Shown: positions 1 to 8,868, numbered from the stretch's first letter. The stretch: DNA of 45,148 nucleotides from Saprospiraceae bacterium (GCA_013360405.1 JABWBR010000072.1:1-45148), one strand, 5' to 3'. The notes: a model not told the origin generated them from the letters alone. A program made the numbers and translations.

Positions 1-52
1 TAAAGATACGCCTTTGGCGAATTTCTAATTGCGTTTTTTTGTCTTGTCCCAT
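1..52 (-). CDS. 5' end of the next polysaccharide-locus gene (partial)
   Basis: An ATG at 50-52 on the minus strand opens a frame that runs off the window after 17 codons; the visible peptide begins MGQDKKTQLEIRQRR. It lies 82 bp downstream of the Wza-like gene and in the same direction, where capsule loci normally carry the Wzc-like chain-length or kinase gene. Only position and an open frame support it; the product is not identifiable from 17 residues. Confidence 0.45.
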   Translation of the reverse strand, partial: MGQDKKTQLEIRQRRIF

Positions 53-103
53 GTTTTACGTTACTTTTTTAGGGCAACGTATTTCAGGACAAGTCAATAA
101 AAA

Positions 104-135
104 ACCTACAACCTACAACCTACAACCTACAACCT
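104..135. repeat. CCTACAA heptamer array
   Basis: About four and a half tandem copies of the 7-bp unit ACCTACA fill the gap downstream of the Wza-like gene and run into its stop codon (135-137). It belongs to the spacer heptamer/octamer arrays seen throughout the window. No inverted partner array is visible here. Confidence 0.85.
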
Positions 136-914
136 CATTTCCTATTCAACTGCGTAAGAATCACAATCAGGTTGATCACCGTGAAGCCGGCGCTGATATA
201 GGGTAATACCCGCACAAAGCGGTCGCTGACCGTGCCTACGCGTTCGGGGATGGGTTCTACGTAGATCACGTCATTTTGGCGGAGGTAGAAATAGGGCGAC
301 ATAAAAATGCGGCGGTCGTGGAGGTTGAGGCGGCCGAATTCGCGTTGGCCGTTTTGCTCGCGGACTACCAGGATATTCGTGCGGTTGGCGTACTGGGTAA
401 GGTCGCCGGCTACGCCGAGGGCTTCGAGTATAGTGACGCGGTCGCTGGGGGCGGTAAAAGTATTGGGGGATTTCACCTCGCCCAGTATGGTATATCTGAA
501 ATTGAGAAAGCGGATATTGACGATGGGGTCGTTGAGATAAGCGCGCAGGCGATTTTTGATCGTATCGCGGGCGGCTTCTATCGTGAGGCCGCTTATGGTC
601 AATTCGCCGATGCCGGGGTAGTTGATAAAACCTTTGTCGTCGACGAGGAAGCCGTTGGCGGCATTGTTGATCATGGGACCTGAGGCGGCGCCGGCAATAT
701 TAAACGGCGCCACGGCGCTTACGGGGTCGAGTCCCGAGATAAATACGCGGATATCGAGCAGGTCGTCGGGCTGTATGGTGGCCGGGGGCGGCAGGGGGAT
801 GGCCGTGGGCCCCGCCGGGAATTCAGCGCCTTCGTTGAAGTTGATCAGCTCGCGGTGTTGCACGCAGCTTTGCATGAGAAGAAGGCCGACGAGGATGGCA
901 ATGTATTTTTGCAT
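135..914 (-). CDS. Polysaccharide export lipoprotein (Wza/BexD-like, poly_export + SLBB)
   Basis: 259 aa from the ATG at 912-914. The upstream frame stays open to a TTG at 1013, but only because it runs through a tandem repeat, so the shorter start is chosen. The N-terminus is a lipoprotein signal with a lipobox ending LLLMQSC (Cys17). Next comes a poly_export domain (IQPDDLLDIRV, then NYPGIGELTISG and a PIVNIRFLNFR strand) and an SLBB-like segment (ILGEVKSPNTFTAPSD, ALGVAGDLT). A hydrophobic C-terminal helix near residues 235-255 would span the outer membrane as in Wza. Such proteins form the outer-membrane channel for capsule or EPS. It is the last complete gene of the minus-strand polysaccharide run, after the CpsB-like phosphatase. 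Family assignment is firm; the polymer exported is unknown. Confidence 0.9.
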   Translation of the reverse strand: MQKYIAILVGLLLMQSCVQHRELINFNEGAEFPAGPTAIPLPPPATIQPDDLLDIRVFISGLDPVSAVAPFNIAGAASGPMINNAANGFLVDDKGFINYPGIGELTISGLTIEAARDTIKNRLRAYLNDPIVNIRFLNFRYTILGEVKSPNTFTAPSDRVTILEALGVAGDLTQYANRTNILVVREQNGQREFGRLNLHDRRIFMSPYFYLRQNDVIYVEPIPERVGTVSDRFVRVLPYISAGFTVINLIVILTQLNRK

Positions 915-938
915 GAACCGGGAATTACGAGGATGGCA

Positions 939-1049
939 GAGAGAGGAGGGGGAGAGGGTGGGAGAGTGGGAGGGTGGGAGGGTGGGATTTTTTCTTTGTA
1001 GTTCAAGAAACAACTCACCCTCTCACCCTCCCACTCTCTCACCCTCCCA
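939..1049. repeat. Inverted GGGTGGGA / CTCACCCT octamer arrays
   Basis: A purine-rich array (939-988, units such as GGGTGGGA and GGGAGAGT) and a pyrimidine-rich array (1013-1049, units CTCACCCT, CCCACTCT) face each other around a short core with TTTTTTCTTTG. The two arms are largely complementary and could fold as one long hairpin. The right arm contains the TGA of the CpsB-like gene (complement of 1039-1041), and the left arm lies in the leader of the Wza-like gene. A very similar octamer pair recurs at 27584-27665. Confidence 0.85.
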
Positions 1050-1794
1050 TCACGGCCATCAGCTCTGTATTCTTGAAAGGATATTGGCTCAGATATCGCT
1101 GCACCATCTTATCCGCGAGGGCTTTTTGGAGCAATTCGGCGTGGCGCTGGTGGTGCAGGTCGGTGCCGATAAAATCTATCATATTGTTTTTGAGGAGTTT
1201 GTGGGCTGTTTCTTGTATGGGTTGGCCGTAGTGGCCGATTAGCGACAAGAGGTTGAGTTGGAATTCGCAGCCGTATTCTTTGAGGCGCTCGTATTGGGAG
1301 AAGTTCTTTTTCAGAAACAGATAGCGTTCGGGGTGTGCCAGCACGGGCTGGTAGCCTTTGGTCTGGAGGCGGAAGATATAGTGAAACAGGCCCGGCGGGG
1401 CCGACACAAACGACATTTCCACGAGTACCCGGTTGCCGGGCAGGGTGAGTAGTTCGTGGTCTTCGGTAATGAGGTGTTCGAAGGTATCGTCCATGTAATA
1501 TTCGGCGGCGGCGTCGATTTCTATTTGTATGCCGGCTTGTTGGAGGGCTTGCTTTAGCCTGGAGAGCCCGTCGCTGATAGAGTCGGGGTTATTGGGGTAG
1601 AGGTCCGACATCACATGGGGGGTGGTGTAGAGGCGTTGGTAGCCCATGTCTATCAATTGGCGGATGAGGGCTACGGCGGTTTCGGGGCTGTCGGCGCCGT
1701 CGTCGATGCCTGGCACGAGGTGGCTGTGCAGGTCGAGGCCGAGGACGGCGTAGTCGAGGGTTGGGGTGGTTTTTTTATTGAAAATGGAGAGCAT
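1039..1794 (-). CDS. CpsB/YwqE-like PHP-family tyrosine-protein phosphatase
   Basis: 251 aa from the ATG at 1792-1794; a longer frame begins with GTG at 1854 but extends toward a repeat and lacks family similarity, so the ATG is preferred. The PHP metal-binding motif DLHSHLVPGIDDGADS lies at about residues 20-35, with further metal-ligand segments TPHVMSDLYP, VLAHPERY and GTDLHHQRH. CpsB/CapC/YwqE enzymes are manganese-dependent phosphatases that dephosphorylate the C-terminal tyrosine cluster of the Wzc-type kinase controlling capsule polymerisation. Its place directly before the Wza-like gene fits that role. The GxxExxY cassette now separates it from the upstream epimerase gene, so it may need its own promoter. 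Confidence 0.87.
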   Translation of the reverse strand: MLSIFNKKTTPTLDYAVLGLDLHSHLVPGIDDGADSPETAVALIRQLIDMGYQRLYTTPHVMSDLYPNNPDSISDGLSRLKQALQQAGIQIEIDAAAEYYMDDTFEHLITEDHELLTLPGNRVLVEMSFVSAPPGLFHYIFRLQTKGYQPVLAHPERYLFLKKNFSQYERLKEYGCEFQLNLLSLIGHYGQPIQETAHKLLKNNMIDFIGTDLHHQRHAELLQKALADKMVQRYLSQYPFKNTELMAVMGG

Positions 1795-1865
1795 GTGGTG
1801 TTTTTTGGTGCCCCATTTCAGGGGGTATTGGGATTGGGGGGTGTAACTTGGCACGGGTTATTTAA

Positions 1866-1904
1866 CCACGGAGTTACACGGAGTTTTCACGGAGTTACAC
1901 GGAG
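1866..1904 (+). repeat. Left arm of 39-bp inverted repeat around the GxxExxY gene
   Basis: Four spaced copies of CACGGAGTT form a 39-bp arm. Its reverse complement occurs at 2318-2356 with 37 of 39 positions identical by direct comparison. The arm ends 31 bp before the GxxExxY start codon. Confidence 0.9.
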
Positions 1905-1935
1905 TTTTTTTTATTAATTCCAAAATTTTGCCAAC

Positions 1936-2325
1936 ATGAAAAACAATGAATTAACGCAAGTGATTATTGGGTGCGCTATGAAAGTGCATTCAATACTTGG
2001 TCCCGGGTTGCTTGAAAGCGCCTACGAAGCATGTTTATTTTATGAATTAATGCAGGCTGGGCTTACTGTTCAAAAACAGAAGGCGATTCCACTAATTTAT
2101 AAAGGTGTTGAACAAGATATAGGATATCGAATTGATTTTTTAGTTGAAGAGAGCATTGTTTTAGAATTAAAAGCTGTTGATGAGTTAAACCCAATTCATA
2201 CGGCGCAAGTTCTAACCTATTTAAAATTAACTGGTTGTGAATTAGGCTTGCTTATTAATTTCAACGTGCTCAGCTTAAAAAATGGTATAAAACGCGTAAT
2301 ACTCGGTTATAATCACACTCTGTGA
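1936..2325 (+). CDS. GxxExxY protein (PD-(D/E)XK nuclease-like family)
   Basis: 129 aa, the usual length. The signature GPGLLESAY (GxxExxY) lies at about residues 22-30. A nuclease-like active-site pattern follows: Asp in RIDFLV, then LELK (ExK) about ten residues on, as in the PD-(D/E)XK superfamily 3. Its biological role is not established in any organism I know of. It is the only plus-strand gene inside the polysaccharide run and is visibly AT-richer than its neighbours. A 39-bp inverted repeat flanks it, and its own stop codon (2323-2325) lies inside the right arm. That arrangement suggests a transferred cassette rather than a native operon gene. Confidence 0.9.
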   Translation: MKNNELTQVIIGCAMKVHSILGPGLLESAYEACLFYELMQAGLTVQKQKAIPLIYKGVEQDIGYRIDFLVEESIVLELKAVDELNPIHTAQVLTYLKLTGCELGLLINFNVLSLKNGIKRVILGYNHTL

Positions 2326-2356
2326 AACTCCGTGAAAACTCCGTGTAACTCCGTGG
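2318..2356 (-). repeat. Right arm of 39-bp inverted repeat around the GxxExxY gene
   Basis: This is the inverted copy of 1866-1904 with two mismatches. It starts inside the last codons of the GxxExxY gene and ends 9 bp before the stop codon of the convergent epimerase gene (complement of 2366-2368), followed by an A-run. As a stem it could also act as a bidirectional terminator. Confidence 0.9.
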
Positions 2357-2365
2357 TGAAAAAAA

Positions 2366-3415
2366 CTACGCATAATATTCCAAATACCACTCCAAAAATC
2401 TATCAATCCCGGTTTTTACGGGGGTAGCGGGGTGGTAGCCCAGGTCATTCGCCAGGTCGCTCACATCGGCTGACGTGGCGGCCACATCGCCGGGTTGCAT
2501 CGGCAATAATTCCATGACGGCCCGGCGGCCCAGTTTATCTTCGATAGCCCTGATAAAATCGAGTAGGTTTACGGGGTTTTGGTTGCCGATATTATACAGT
2601 TTGTAAGGCGCTCGCGAGGTAGCCGGGTCGGGGTGCATACCGCTCCAGTCGGGGTTGCCGGCGGGGGGATTGTCGATCACCCGCACGATGCCTTCTACGA
2701 TATCGTCGATATAAGTAAAGTCGCGGATCATGCGGCCTTCGTTGAAGACCTGTATGGGTTTGTTGGCCAAAATGGCTTTAGTAAATAAAAACAACGCCAT
2801 ATCGGGGCGCCCCCAGGGGCCGTAGACCGTAAAAAATCGCAGTCCGGTGGTGGGCAAACCGAAGAGGTGGCTGTAGGTATGGGCCATCAGTTCGTTGCTT
2901 TTTTTGGAAGCTGCGTAGAGCGAGATGGGGTGGTCTACGTTGTCGTGGGTGCTGAAGGGCATTTTTTCGTTGAGGCCGTACACGCTCGAGCTGCTGGCAT
3001 AGGCCAGGTGTTTGACGCCGTGGTGGCGGCAGCCTTCCAGTATATTGAGAAAGCCGGTGATATTGCTGTCGAGGTAGGCTTGCGGGTTGATGAGGCTGTA
3101 GCGCACGCCTGCCTGGGCGGCGAGGTTGACGACGGCGTCGAATTTCTCCTGGGCGAATAACTGTTGGAGCGCCTCACGGTCTTCTAAATTCAGTTGGATG
3201 AAGCGGTAGTTGGAGTGTGCCCTGCTGTTTACGAGTTTGCCGTATTCAATCTCGTCGCGGGGTATGCCGGCGTATTCGAGCCGGGCGTATTTGAGGCCTG
3301 TGTCGTAGTAGTCGTTGATGCTGTCGAGGCCTACTACGTAGTCTCCCCGGGCTATCAGCCTGTTGGCCAGGTGAAAGCCGATGAATCCTGCGGTGCCGGT
3401 GAGGAGGAGGAGCAT
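2366..3415 (-). CDS. NAD-dependent epimerase (UDP-glucuronate 4-epimerase-like SDR)
   Basis: 349 aa from an ATG. An extended short-chain dehydrogenase with the Rossmann motif GTAGFIG (residues 7-13), acidic NAD site [12 protein letters not shown], the [15 protein letters not shown] strand and the catalytic YAASK tetrad near residue 165. The INDYYD segment and [14 protein letters not shown] are typical of the CapI/UDP-GlcA 4-epimerase subgroup, so UDP-glucuronate to UDP-galacturonate is the best guess; related N-acetyl-hexosaminuronate substrates are possible. The start codon directly abuts an 18-unit TTCTCTG array, and a promoter-like box lies beyond that array, so the mRNA leader would consist almost entirely of repeat. 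Confidence 0.87.
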   Translation of the reverse strand: MLLLLTGTAGFIGFHLANRLIARGDYVVGLDSINDYYDTGLKYARLEYAGIPRDEIEYGKLVNSRAHSNYRFIQLNLEDREALQQLFAQEKFDAVVNLAAQAGVRYSLINPQAYLDSNITGFLNILEGCRHHGVKHLAYASSSSVYGLNEKMPFSTHDNVDHPISLYAASKKSNELMAHTYSHLFGLPTTGLRFFTVYGPWGRPDMALFLFTKAILANKPIQVFNEGRMIRDFTYIDDIVEGIVRVIDNPPAGNPDWSGMHPDPATSRAPYKLYNIGNQNPVNLLDFIRAIEDKLGRRAVMELLPMQPGDVAATSADVSDLANDLGYHPATPVKTGIDRFLEWYLEYYA

Positions 3416-3416
3416 G

Positions 3417-3541
3417 TTCTCTGTTCTCTGTTCTCTGTTCTCTGTTCTCTGTTCTCTGTTCTCTGTTCTCTGTTCTCTGTTCTCTGTTCTCTGTTCTCTG
3501 TTCTCTGTTCCTGTTCTCTGTTCTCTGTTCTCTGTTCTCTG
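3417..3541. repeat. TTCTCTG heptamer array (array A of CNGANAA locus 1)
   Basis: Eighteen tandem units of TTCTCTG, one of them shortened to TTCCTG, occupy 125 bp and begin 2 bp from the epimerase start codon. Read on the minus strand each unit is CAGAGAA. The array has no stop in several frames, so it lengthens open frames artificially. Confidence 0.95.
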
Positions 3542-3556
3542 TTAATGTTTAACTGG

Positions 3557-3564
3557 CAAAGTTA
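3557..3564 (-). promoter_or_regulatory. Candidate Bacteroidota -7 box (TAACTTTG) in array core
   Basis: On the minus strand the core between the two arrays reads CCTTAACTTTGCC, matching TAnnTTTG. It would start a transcript within the core and give the epimerase a leader of about 135 nt made of heptamers. No good -33 TTTG is visible. The same core sequence recurs at three other loci. Confidence 0.5.
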
Positions 3565-3569
3565 AGGAA

Positions 3570-3611
3570 CGGATAACAGAGAACAGAGAACGGACAACCG
3601 ACAACAGAGAT
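3570..3611. repeat. Array B of CNGANAA locus 1
   Basis: Six heptamers in register: CGGATAA, CAGAGAA, CAGAGAA, CGGACAA, CCGACAA, CAGAGAT. They fit the pattern CNGANAA (last one imperfect) and are inverted relative to array A at 3417-3541. The array ends 4 bp from the stop codon of the WbpB-like gene. Confidence 0.88.
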
Positions 3612-3614
3612 TGC

Positions 3615-5184
<1,570 letters not shown>

Positions 5185-5188
5185 TTTA

Positions 5189-5264
5189 TTAGCAGTTAGC
5201 AGTTAGCAGTTAGCAGTGAGCGATCTTTGAGCTGACTGCTAAGCCCTAATTGCTAACTGCTAAT
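5189..5264. repeat. Inverted TTAGCAG / TGCTAAG heptamer arrays (gene-free)
   Basis: Left arm: four TTAGCAG units (5189-5216) plus a decayed one. Right arm: TGCTAAG, CCCTAAT, TGCTAAC, TGCTAAT (5237-5264). The arms are inverted around a core of about 15 bp. The same two unit types flank the IVP-like gene at 20859-21390, so this looks like the gene-free form. It sits 4 bp upstream of the WbpD-like start. Confidence 0.88.
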
Positions 5265-5271
5265 AAAACAC

Positions 5272-5284
5272 ACGGCTTCGCCGT
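5272..5284. repeat. ACGGC-TTC-GCCGT hairpin
   Basis: A 5-bp stem with a 3-nt loop in the UpxY-WbpD spacer. It is short, could be a weak terminator or processing site, and no U-run follows on either strand. Confidence 0.5.
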
Positions 5285-5330
5285 CGAAGAGTCGCAGGGA
5301 CTTTCGCAAAATCAAACATAAAAAATTCAG

Positions 5331-5357
5331 CATCAAACATCAAACATCAAACATCGC
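5331..5357. repeat. CATCAAA heptamer array
   Basis: Nearly four tandem CATCAAA heptamers lie just downstream of the UpxY-like stop codon. A related array (CATCCAA, CATTCAA, CATCAAA) recurs at 34352-34378. Confidence 0.8.
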
Positions 5358-5361
5358 CCCC

Positions 5362-5919
5362 TCACCCCCTCGCCCTCATGAGCATCCTGGCATTCACCTG
5401 GATGCGCAGCGAAAGGCCGAGGTGCGTCAATTCAATTAAAAAATTCTTGTGTTGTTGTTCGAGTAACTTGCCGCGCAGTCCGGTGAGATTGCCGGCGATA
5501 ATCTCCACCTCGTCGCCGGGTTGGAATTGGTCGAGGGGTTGGGTGTCCACCTCGATGCCTTCGCCGGTGACGCGATGGAGGATATGGATTTCGGCGTCGG
5601 GGATTGCCACCAGTTGCCGGTTAAATCGCACGTAGTGTAGCACGTCGGGGGTTTCCAGTACGTGGACATAATCCTTTTTGGTAATATTTACAAACACATA
5701 CCCGTTAATCAGGGGCAATTCTACGTGTTTGATCTTTCGGGTATAGCGGCGCGTATATTTAAGCAGGGGTACATAGGCTGTGATGCCCCTTTCCTGCAGG
5801 CGTTTTGACACCAGTTTTTCCCTTTTGTGGAGCGTATACACGGCAAACCAGCGCGGCGTCGAGTCGTCGATGCCGGTGGCGAAATGTGCTGCCGCAGGGC
5901 TACCACTGTTCAATGTCAT
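5362..5919 (-). CDS. UpxY-like NusG-family transcription antiterminator
   Basis: 185 aa from an ATG. The NGN domain begins at RWFAVYTLHKREKLVSKRL (about residue 23) and includes AYVPLLKYTRRYTRKIKHV and PLINGYVFVNI. A KOW-like C-terminus follows (QPGDEVEIIAGNLTGLRGKL). UpxY and related proteins bind the nascent leader of one capsule operon and let polymerase read through, and they usually sit at or near the start of that operon. Here it lies in the middle of the run, between the WbpA- and WbpD-like genes, with a 241-bp spacer upstream. Confidence 0.87.
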   Translation of the reverse strand: MTLNSGSPAAAHFATGIDDSTPRWFAVYTLHKREKLVSKRLQERGITAYVPLLKYTRRYTRKIKHVELPLINGYVFVNITKKDYVHVLETPDVLHYVRFNRQLVAIPDAEIHILHRVTGEGIEVDTQPLDQFQPGDEVEIIAGNLTGLRGKLLEQQHKNFLIELTHLGLSLRIQVNARMLMRARG

Positions 5920-5984
5920 TTGGTTGACGTTTTTTTCTGTGTAAATTGACTTTCAAATTGCAGGAGTCATGTCCCGGTATTTTT

Positions 5985-6054
5985 GTTACTTTTTTCATCG
6001 CCAAAAAAGTAACCAAAAAGGCTAGGCAAATTTAATTGCTCCGCTAAATTTGCC
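5985..6054. repeat. Two consecutive inverted repeats upstream of the UpxY-like gene
   Basis: First stem: GTTACTTTTTT (5985-5995) with AAAAAAGTAAC (6003-6013). Second stem: GGCAAATTTA (6025-6034) with TAAATTTGCC (6045-6054). Both are perfect. The surrounding spacer 5920-6160 shows no open frame of note. The pair could be terminators for wbpA, part of an UpxY leader target, or a short dispersed element; a partial GTTACTTTTTTAGG also occurs at 60-73. Confidence 0.75.
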
Positions 6055-6160
6055 GGCCAGCCCGCACTCAGTTTGCATGATTTTGACACTATTCTGCCTT
6101 AACTTAATGACATTACCGTTATTGGGCGATGCGTTCAACGATTGCAGATTGTATTATGGT

Positions 6161-7465
6161 TTACAAACGCCAATATAACAAACCGTTATCGTTTGGTTTG
6201 GGGTAAATGGCTTTAAGGTCGACCAAAATAGGGTTTTTGGTCATTATATTTTTGAAATAGGGAATAGTCAGTTTGGTGTAGGCATCGTGAGATACGGCGA
6301 CGATAACAGCGTCGTAGTCGTCCGAAATATTGTCTACGAGCATGAGTTTATATTCGTGGGCCAGTTCGTTGGGTGATGCATAGGGGTCGGTTACGTGCAC
6401 GTGGATAGAATAGTCCATGAGTTCACGCACCAGGTCGGCCACCTTGGAATTGCGGATATCGGCCACGTTTTCTTTGAAAGTGATGCCCATCACCAGCACC
6501 TTGGTTTGGCTGGGATTTTTGCCGCGTTGGATGAGCATCTGCACCAGTCTTTTGGCGATAAAAGCGGGCATACCGTCATTGATGCGGCGACCGCTGAGGA
6601 TCACCTGCGGGTTATAGCCCAGCTTCATCGATTTGTGGAGCAGGTAGTAGGGGTCGACGCCGATACAGTGGCCGCCGACGAGTCCGGGCGTGAAGCGCAG
6701 GAAATTCCATTTAGTAGCGGCGGCTTCGAGTACGTCCTGGGTGTCGATATCCATGCGGTCGAAGATCATAGCCAGCTCGTTCATAAACGAGATATTGAGG
6801 TCGCGCTGGGTATTTTCGATCACCTTGGCGGCTTCGGCCACTTTGATAGAAGAAGCTTTGAAAATGCCTGCTTCGATGATAGCGCCATAGACCAGGGCGA
6901 TTTGCTCGAGGGCTTCGGCGTCGTTGCCGGAGACCACCTTCAGTATCTTTTCGATGGTATGCTCCTTGTCGCCGGGGTTGATGCGTTCGGGCGAATAGCC
7001 GATCTTGAAATCGGCGCCGAGGCGGAGTCCCGACAACTCCTCCAGGATAGGCAGGCAGTCTTCTTCGGTACAGCCGGGATATACGGTTGATTCGTACACC
7101 ACATAGTCGCCTTGTTTGAGTATGCGGCCAACGGTTTCGGTAGCGCTGATCACGGGCGACAAGTCGGGCACCTTGTGTTCGTCGACGGGGGTGGGTACGG
7201 CCACGATATGGAAGTGAGCCTGGCGCAGATCTTCGGGATTGGCAGTAAACTGGATGTCGCAGCCGGCGAAAGCCTCGGCGGGAAGTTCGCGGGAGGGGTC
7301 TTCACCCCGGCGCATCATGTCGATGCGCTGGGCGTTGATATCGAAGCCGATCACACTAAATCGCCTGGCGAAGGCCAGGGCGAGGGGCAGGCCTACATAG
7401 CCGAGGCCCACTACAGAGATTTTTTTGCTTTTATCCTGAAGTTGCGGGTATATGTTCACTGTCAA
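6161..7465 (-). CDS. wbpA: WbpA-like UDP-N-acetylglucosamine 6-dehydrogenase
   Basis: 434 aa if translation starts at TTG 7465; GTG at 7459 is an alternative, and no ATG is available nearby. The NAD site is GLGYVG (20-25), followed by the family features VAVPTPVDEHKVPDL, YESTVYPGCTEED and the catalytic cysteine in GGHCIGVDPYYL (Cys267), with K214 in VAEAAKVIEN. The UDP-glucose/GDP-mannose dehydrogenase family oxidises C6 twice to a uronate; similarity to WbpA/TviB and the neighbours favours UDP-GlcNAc. It starts 15 bp after the aminotransferase stop, so the two are almost certainly cotranscribed. Confidence 0.9.
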   Translation of the reverse strand: MTVNIYPQLQDKSKKISVVGLGYVGLPLALAFARRFSVIGFDINAQRIDMMRRGEDPSRELPAEAFAGCDIQFTANPEDLRQAHFHIVAVPTPVDEHKVPDLSPVISATETVGRILKQGDYVVYESTVYPGCTEEDCLPILEELSGLRLGADFKIGYSPERINPGDKEHTIEKILKVVSGNDAEALEQIALVYGAIIEAGIFKASSIKVAEAAKVIENTQRDLNISFMNELAMIFDRMDIDTQDVLEAAATKWNFLRFTPGLVGGHCIGVDPYYLLHKSMKLGYNPQVILSGRRINDGMPAFIAKRLVQMLIQRGKNPSQTKVLVMGITFKENVADIRNSKVADLVRELMDYSIHVHVTDPYASPNELAHEYKLMLVDNISDDYDAVIVAVSHDAYTKLTIPYFKNIMTKNPILVDLKAIYPKPNDNGLLYWRL

Positions 7466-7480
7466 ATCGGTTTTGGGCGC

Positions 7481-8626
7481 TTACTGCGCAAAAAAAGCTT
7501 TTACGGCGTCGCATATATACGTCAGCATCTCGTCTGTCAATTCCGTGTGCATGGGCAGCGACATTACCGATCGGCAAAGGTAATCTGTTGCCGGCAGTTT
7601 TTCAATGGTATTGGCCATACTGTTTTTGTAAGCTTCCTGTTCGTATAGCGGCACGGGGTAATAAATCATAGTTGGCACACCCTTTTCCTGGAGGTAAGCC
7701 TGGAGGGCGTCGCGGCGGTTGTCTTTGACAATCAGCGTATATTGGTGAAAGACGTGAGTAGAGTTGTGTTGGCGTGCCGGCGTTTGCAGTGCCGGGATAT
7801 TTGCGAAAGCGCGATCGTAAAAATCGGCGGCTTTTTGGCGGGCGGCGGCAAATTCGTCGAGGTGGCGGAGTTTGACATTGAGTACGGCGGCCTGTACCGA
7901 GTCGAGGCGCGAATTGACGCCCACGAGGCCGTGGTAGTAGCGTTTGGTTTGGCCGTGGTTGGCGATCATCGTGCAGGTATCTGCCCAGTTTTTATGGGGA
8001 GTAGTGATAGCGCCGCCGTCGCCGTAGCAGCCCAGGTTTTTGGAGGGATAAAACGACGTACAGCCGATATGTCCGATAGCGCCCGTTTTTACCTGCGAGC
8101 CGTCGGAGAAAGTATAGGTAGCGCCGATAGCCTGGGCGTTGTCTTCCACCACCCATAGGTTGTGTTTTTTGGCTACTGCCATAATGGGTTCCATGTCGCA
8201 GCTTTGGCCGAAGAGGTGGACGGGCACGATGGCTTTGGTGCGCGGGGTGATCGCTTTTTCGATAATCTCGGCGGTCACATTAAACGTATCGGGGTCGACG
8301 TCGACCATCACGGGGCGCAATTGCAGCAAGGCGATCACTTCGGCGGTGGCCACGTAGGTAAATGCCGGCACGATCACCTCGTCGCCGGGCTTTAGGCCGA
8401 GGGCCATCAGGGCAATCTGGAGGGCGTCGGTGCCGTTGGCGCAGGGCACCACGTGGCAGTTGCCGAGGTAGCTTTCGAGGGATGCCTGGAAGGCTTTCAC
8501 TTTAGGGCCGTTGATGAAGGCCGTGGTGTCGAGCACTTCGAGGATTTCGCGGTCGATTTCAGGTTTGTACTTCTGGTACTGCGTCTTTAAGTCGACCATC
8601 TGGAGGTGGAAAGGAGGTGTTGCCAT
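7481..8626 (-). CDS. wbpE: WbpE-like PLP aminotransferase (DegT/DnrJ/EryC1/StrS family)
   Basis: 381 aa from the ATG at 8624-8626. A longer open frame to 9016 exists only because the upstream heptamer array has no stop codons; it also overlaps the neighbouring gene, so it is rejected. Features: PCANGTDALQIAL, VDVDPDTFN, the cofactor aspartate in WVVEDNAQ (D162) and the PLP lysine in YPSKNLGCYGDGG (K196). WbpE transfers an amino group to C3 of the 3-keto sugar made by WbpB. The gene heads the sugar-nucleotide cluster and is preceded by a 25-unit heptamer leader and a promoter-like core. Confidence 0.9.
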   Translation of the reverse strand: MATPPFHLQMVDLKTQYQKYKPEIDREILEVLDTTAFINGPKVKAFQASLESYLGNCHVVPCANGTDALQIALMALGLKPGDEVIVPAFTYVATAEVIALLQLRPVMVDVDPDTFNVTAEIIEKAITPRTKAIVPVHLFGQSCDMEPIMAVAKKHNLWVVEDNAQAIGATYTFSDGSQVKTGAIGHIGCTSFYPSKNLGCYGDGGAITTPHKNWADTCTMIANHGQTKRYYHGLVGVNSRLDSVQAAVLNVKLRHLDEFAAARQKAADFYDRAFANIPALQTPARQHNSTHVFHQYTLIVKDNRRDALQAYLQEKGVPTMIYYPVPLYEQEAYKNSMANTIEKLPATDYLCRSVMSLPMHTELTDEMLTYICDAVKAFFAQ

Positions 8627-8632
8627 AATTTG

Positions 8633-8807
8633 TTGTCGGTTGTCAGTTCTCTGTTCTCTGTTGTCTGTTCTCTGTTCTCTGTTTTCTGTTTTCTGTTTTC
8701 TGTTGTCTGTTCTCTGTTCTCTGTTGTCTGTTTTCTGTTGTCTGTTGTCTGTTCTCTGTTGTCTGTTCTCTGTTCTCTGTTCTCTGTTCTCTGTTCTCTG
8801 TTCTCTG
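8633..8807. repeat. TT[C/G/T]TCTG heptamer array (array A of CNGANAA locus 2)
   Basis: Exactly 25 heptamers in unbroken register (175 bp). Variants are TTCTCTG, TTGTCTG and TTTTCTG, with TTGTCGG and TTGTCAG at the edge next to the WbpE start. On the minus strand every unit fits CNGANAA except the edge unit CTGACAA. It would form nearly all of the WbpE mRNA leader. Confidence 0.95.
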
Positions 8808-8821
8808 TTAAGGTTAACAGG

Positions 8822-8829
8822 CAAAGATA
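8822..8829 (-). promoter_or_regulatory. Candidate Bacteroidota -7 box (TATCTTTG) in array core
   Basis: The minus strand reads CCTTATCTTTGCC in the core between arrays, matching TAnnTTTG. The upstream array B supplies TTG every 7 bp on this strand, one of them 16 bp before the box, which could serve as a -33 element. It would drive wbpE-wbpA. Confidence 0.55.
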
Positions 8830-8834
8830 AGGAA

Positions 8835-8855
8835 CCGACAACCGACAACCGACAA
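8835..8855. repeat. Array B of CNGANAA locus 2
   Basis: Three perfect CCGACAA heptamers, inverted relative to array A at 8633-8807, lie between the promoter-like core and the stop of the L-2-hydroxyglutarate oxidase gene. Confidence 0.85.
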
Positions 8856-8868
8856 CGGGAATCACAGT

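Noticed and set aside
276-683. Long plus-strand ORFs opposite the Wza-like, CpsB-like, mannan and T9SS genes
   Set aside because: They mirror real genes, have biased Val/Ala/Gly composition and no domain; typical shadows of GC-rich codon thirds.
1866-2356. Insertion sequence or MITE with a transposase
   Set aside because: No transposase and no clear target-site duplication; the enclosed gene is GxxExxY. The cassette idea is kept only as a finding.
8633-8807. CRISPR-like array
   Set aside because: The units are 7 bp with no spacers between them and no cas genes are in the window; this is a tandem array.
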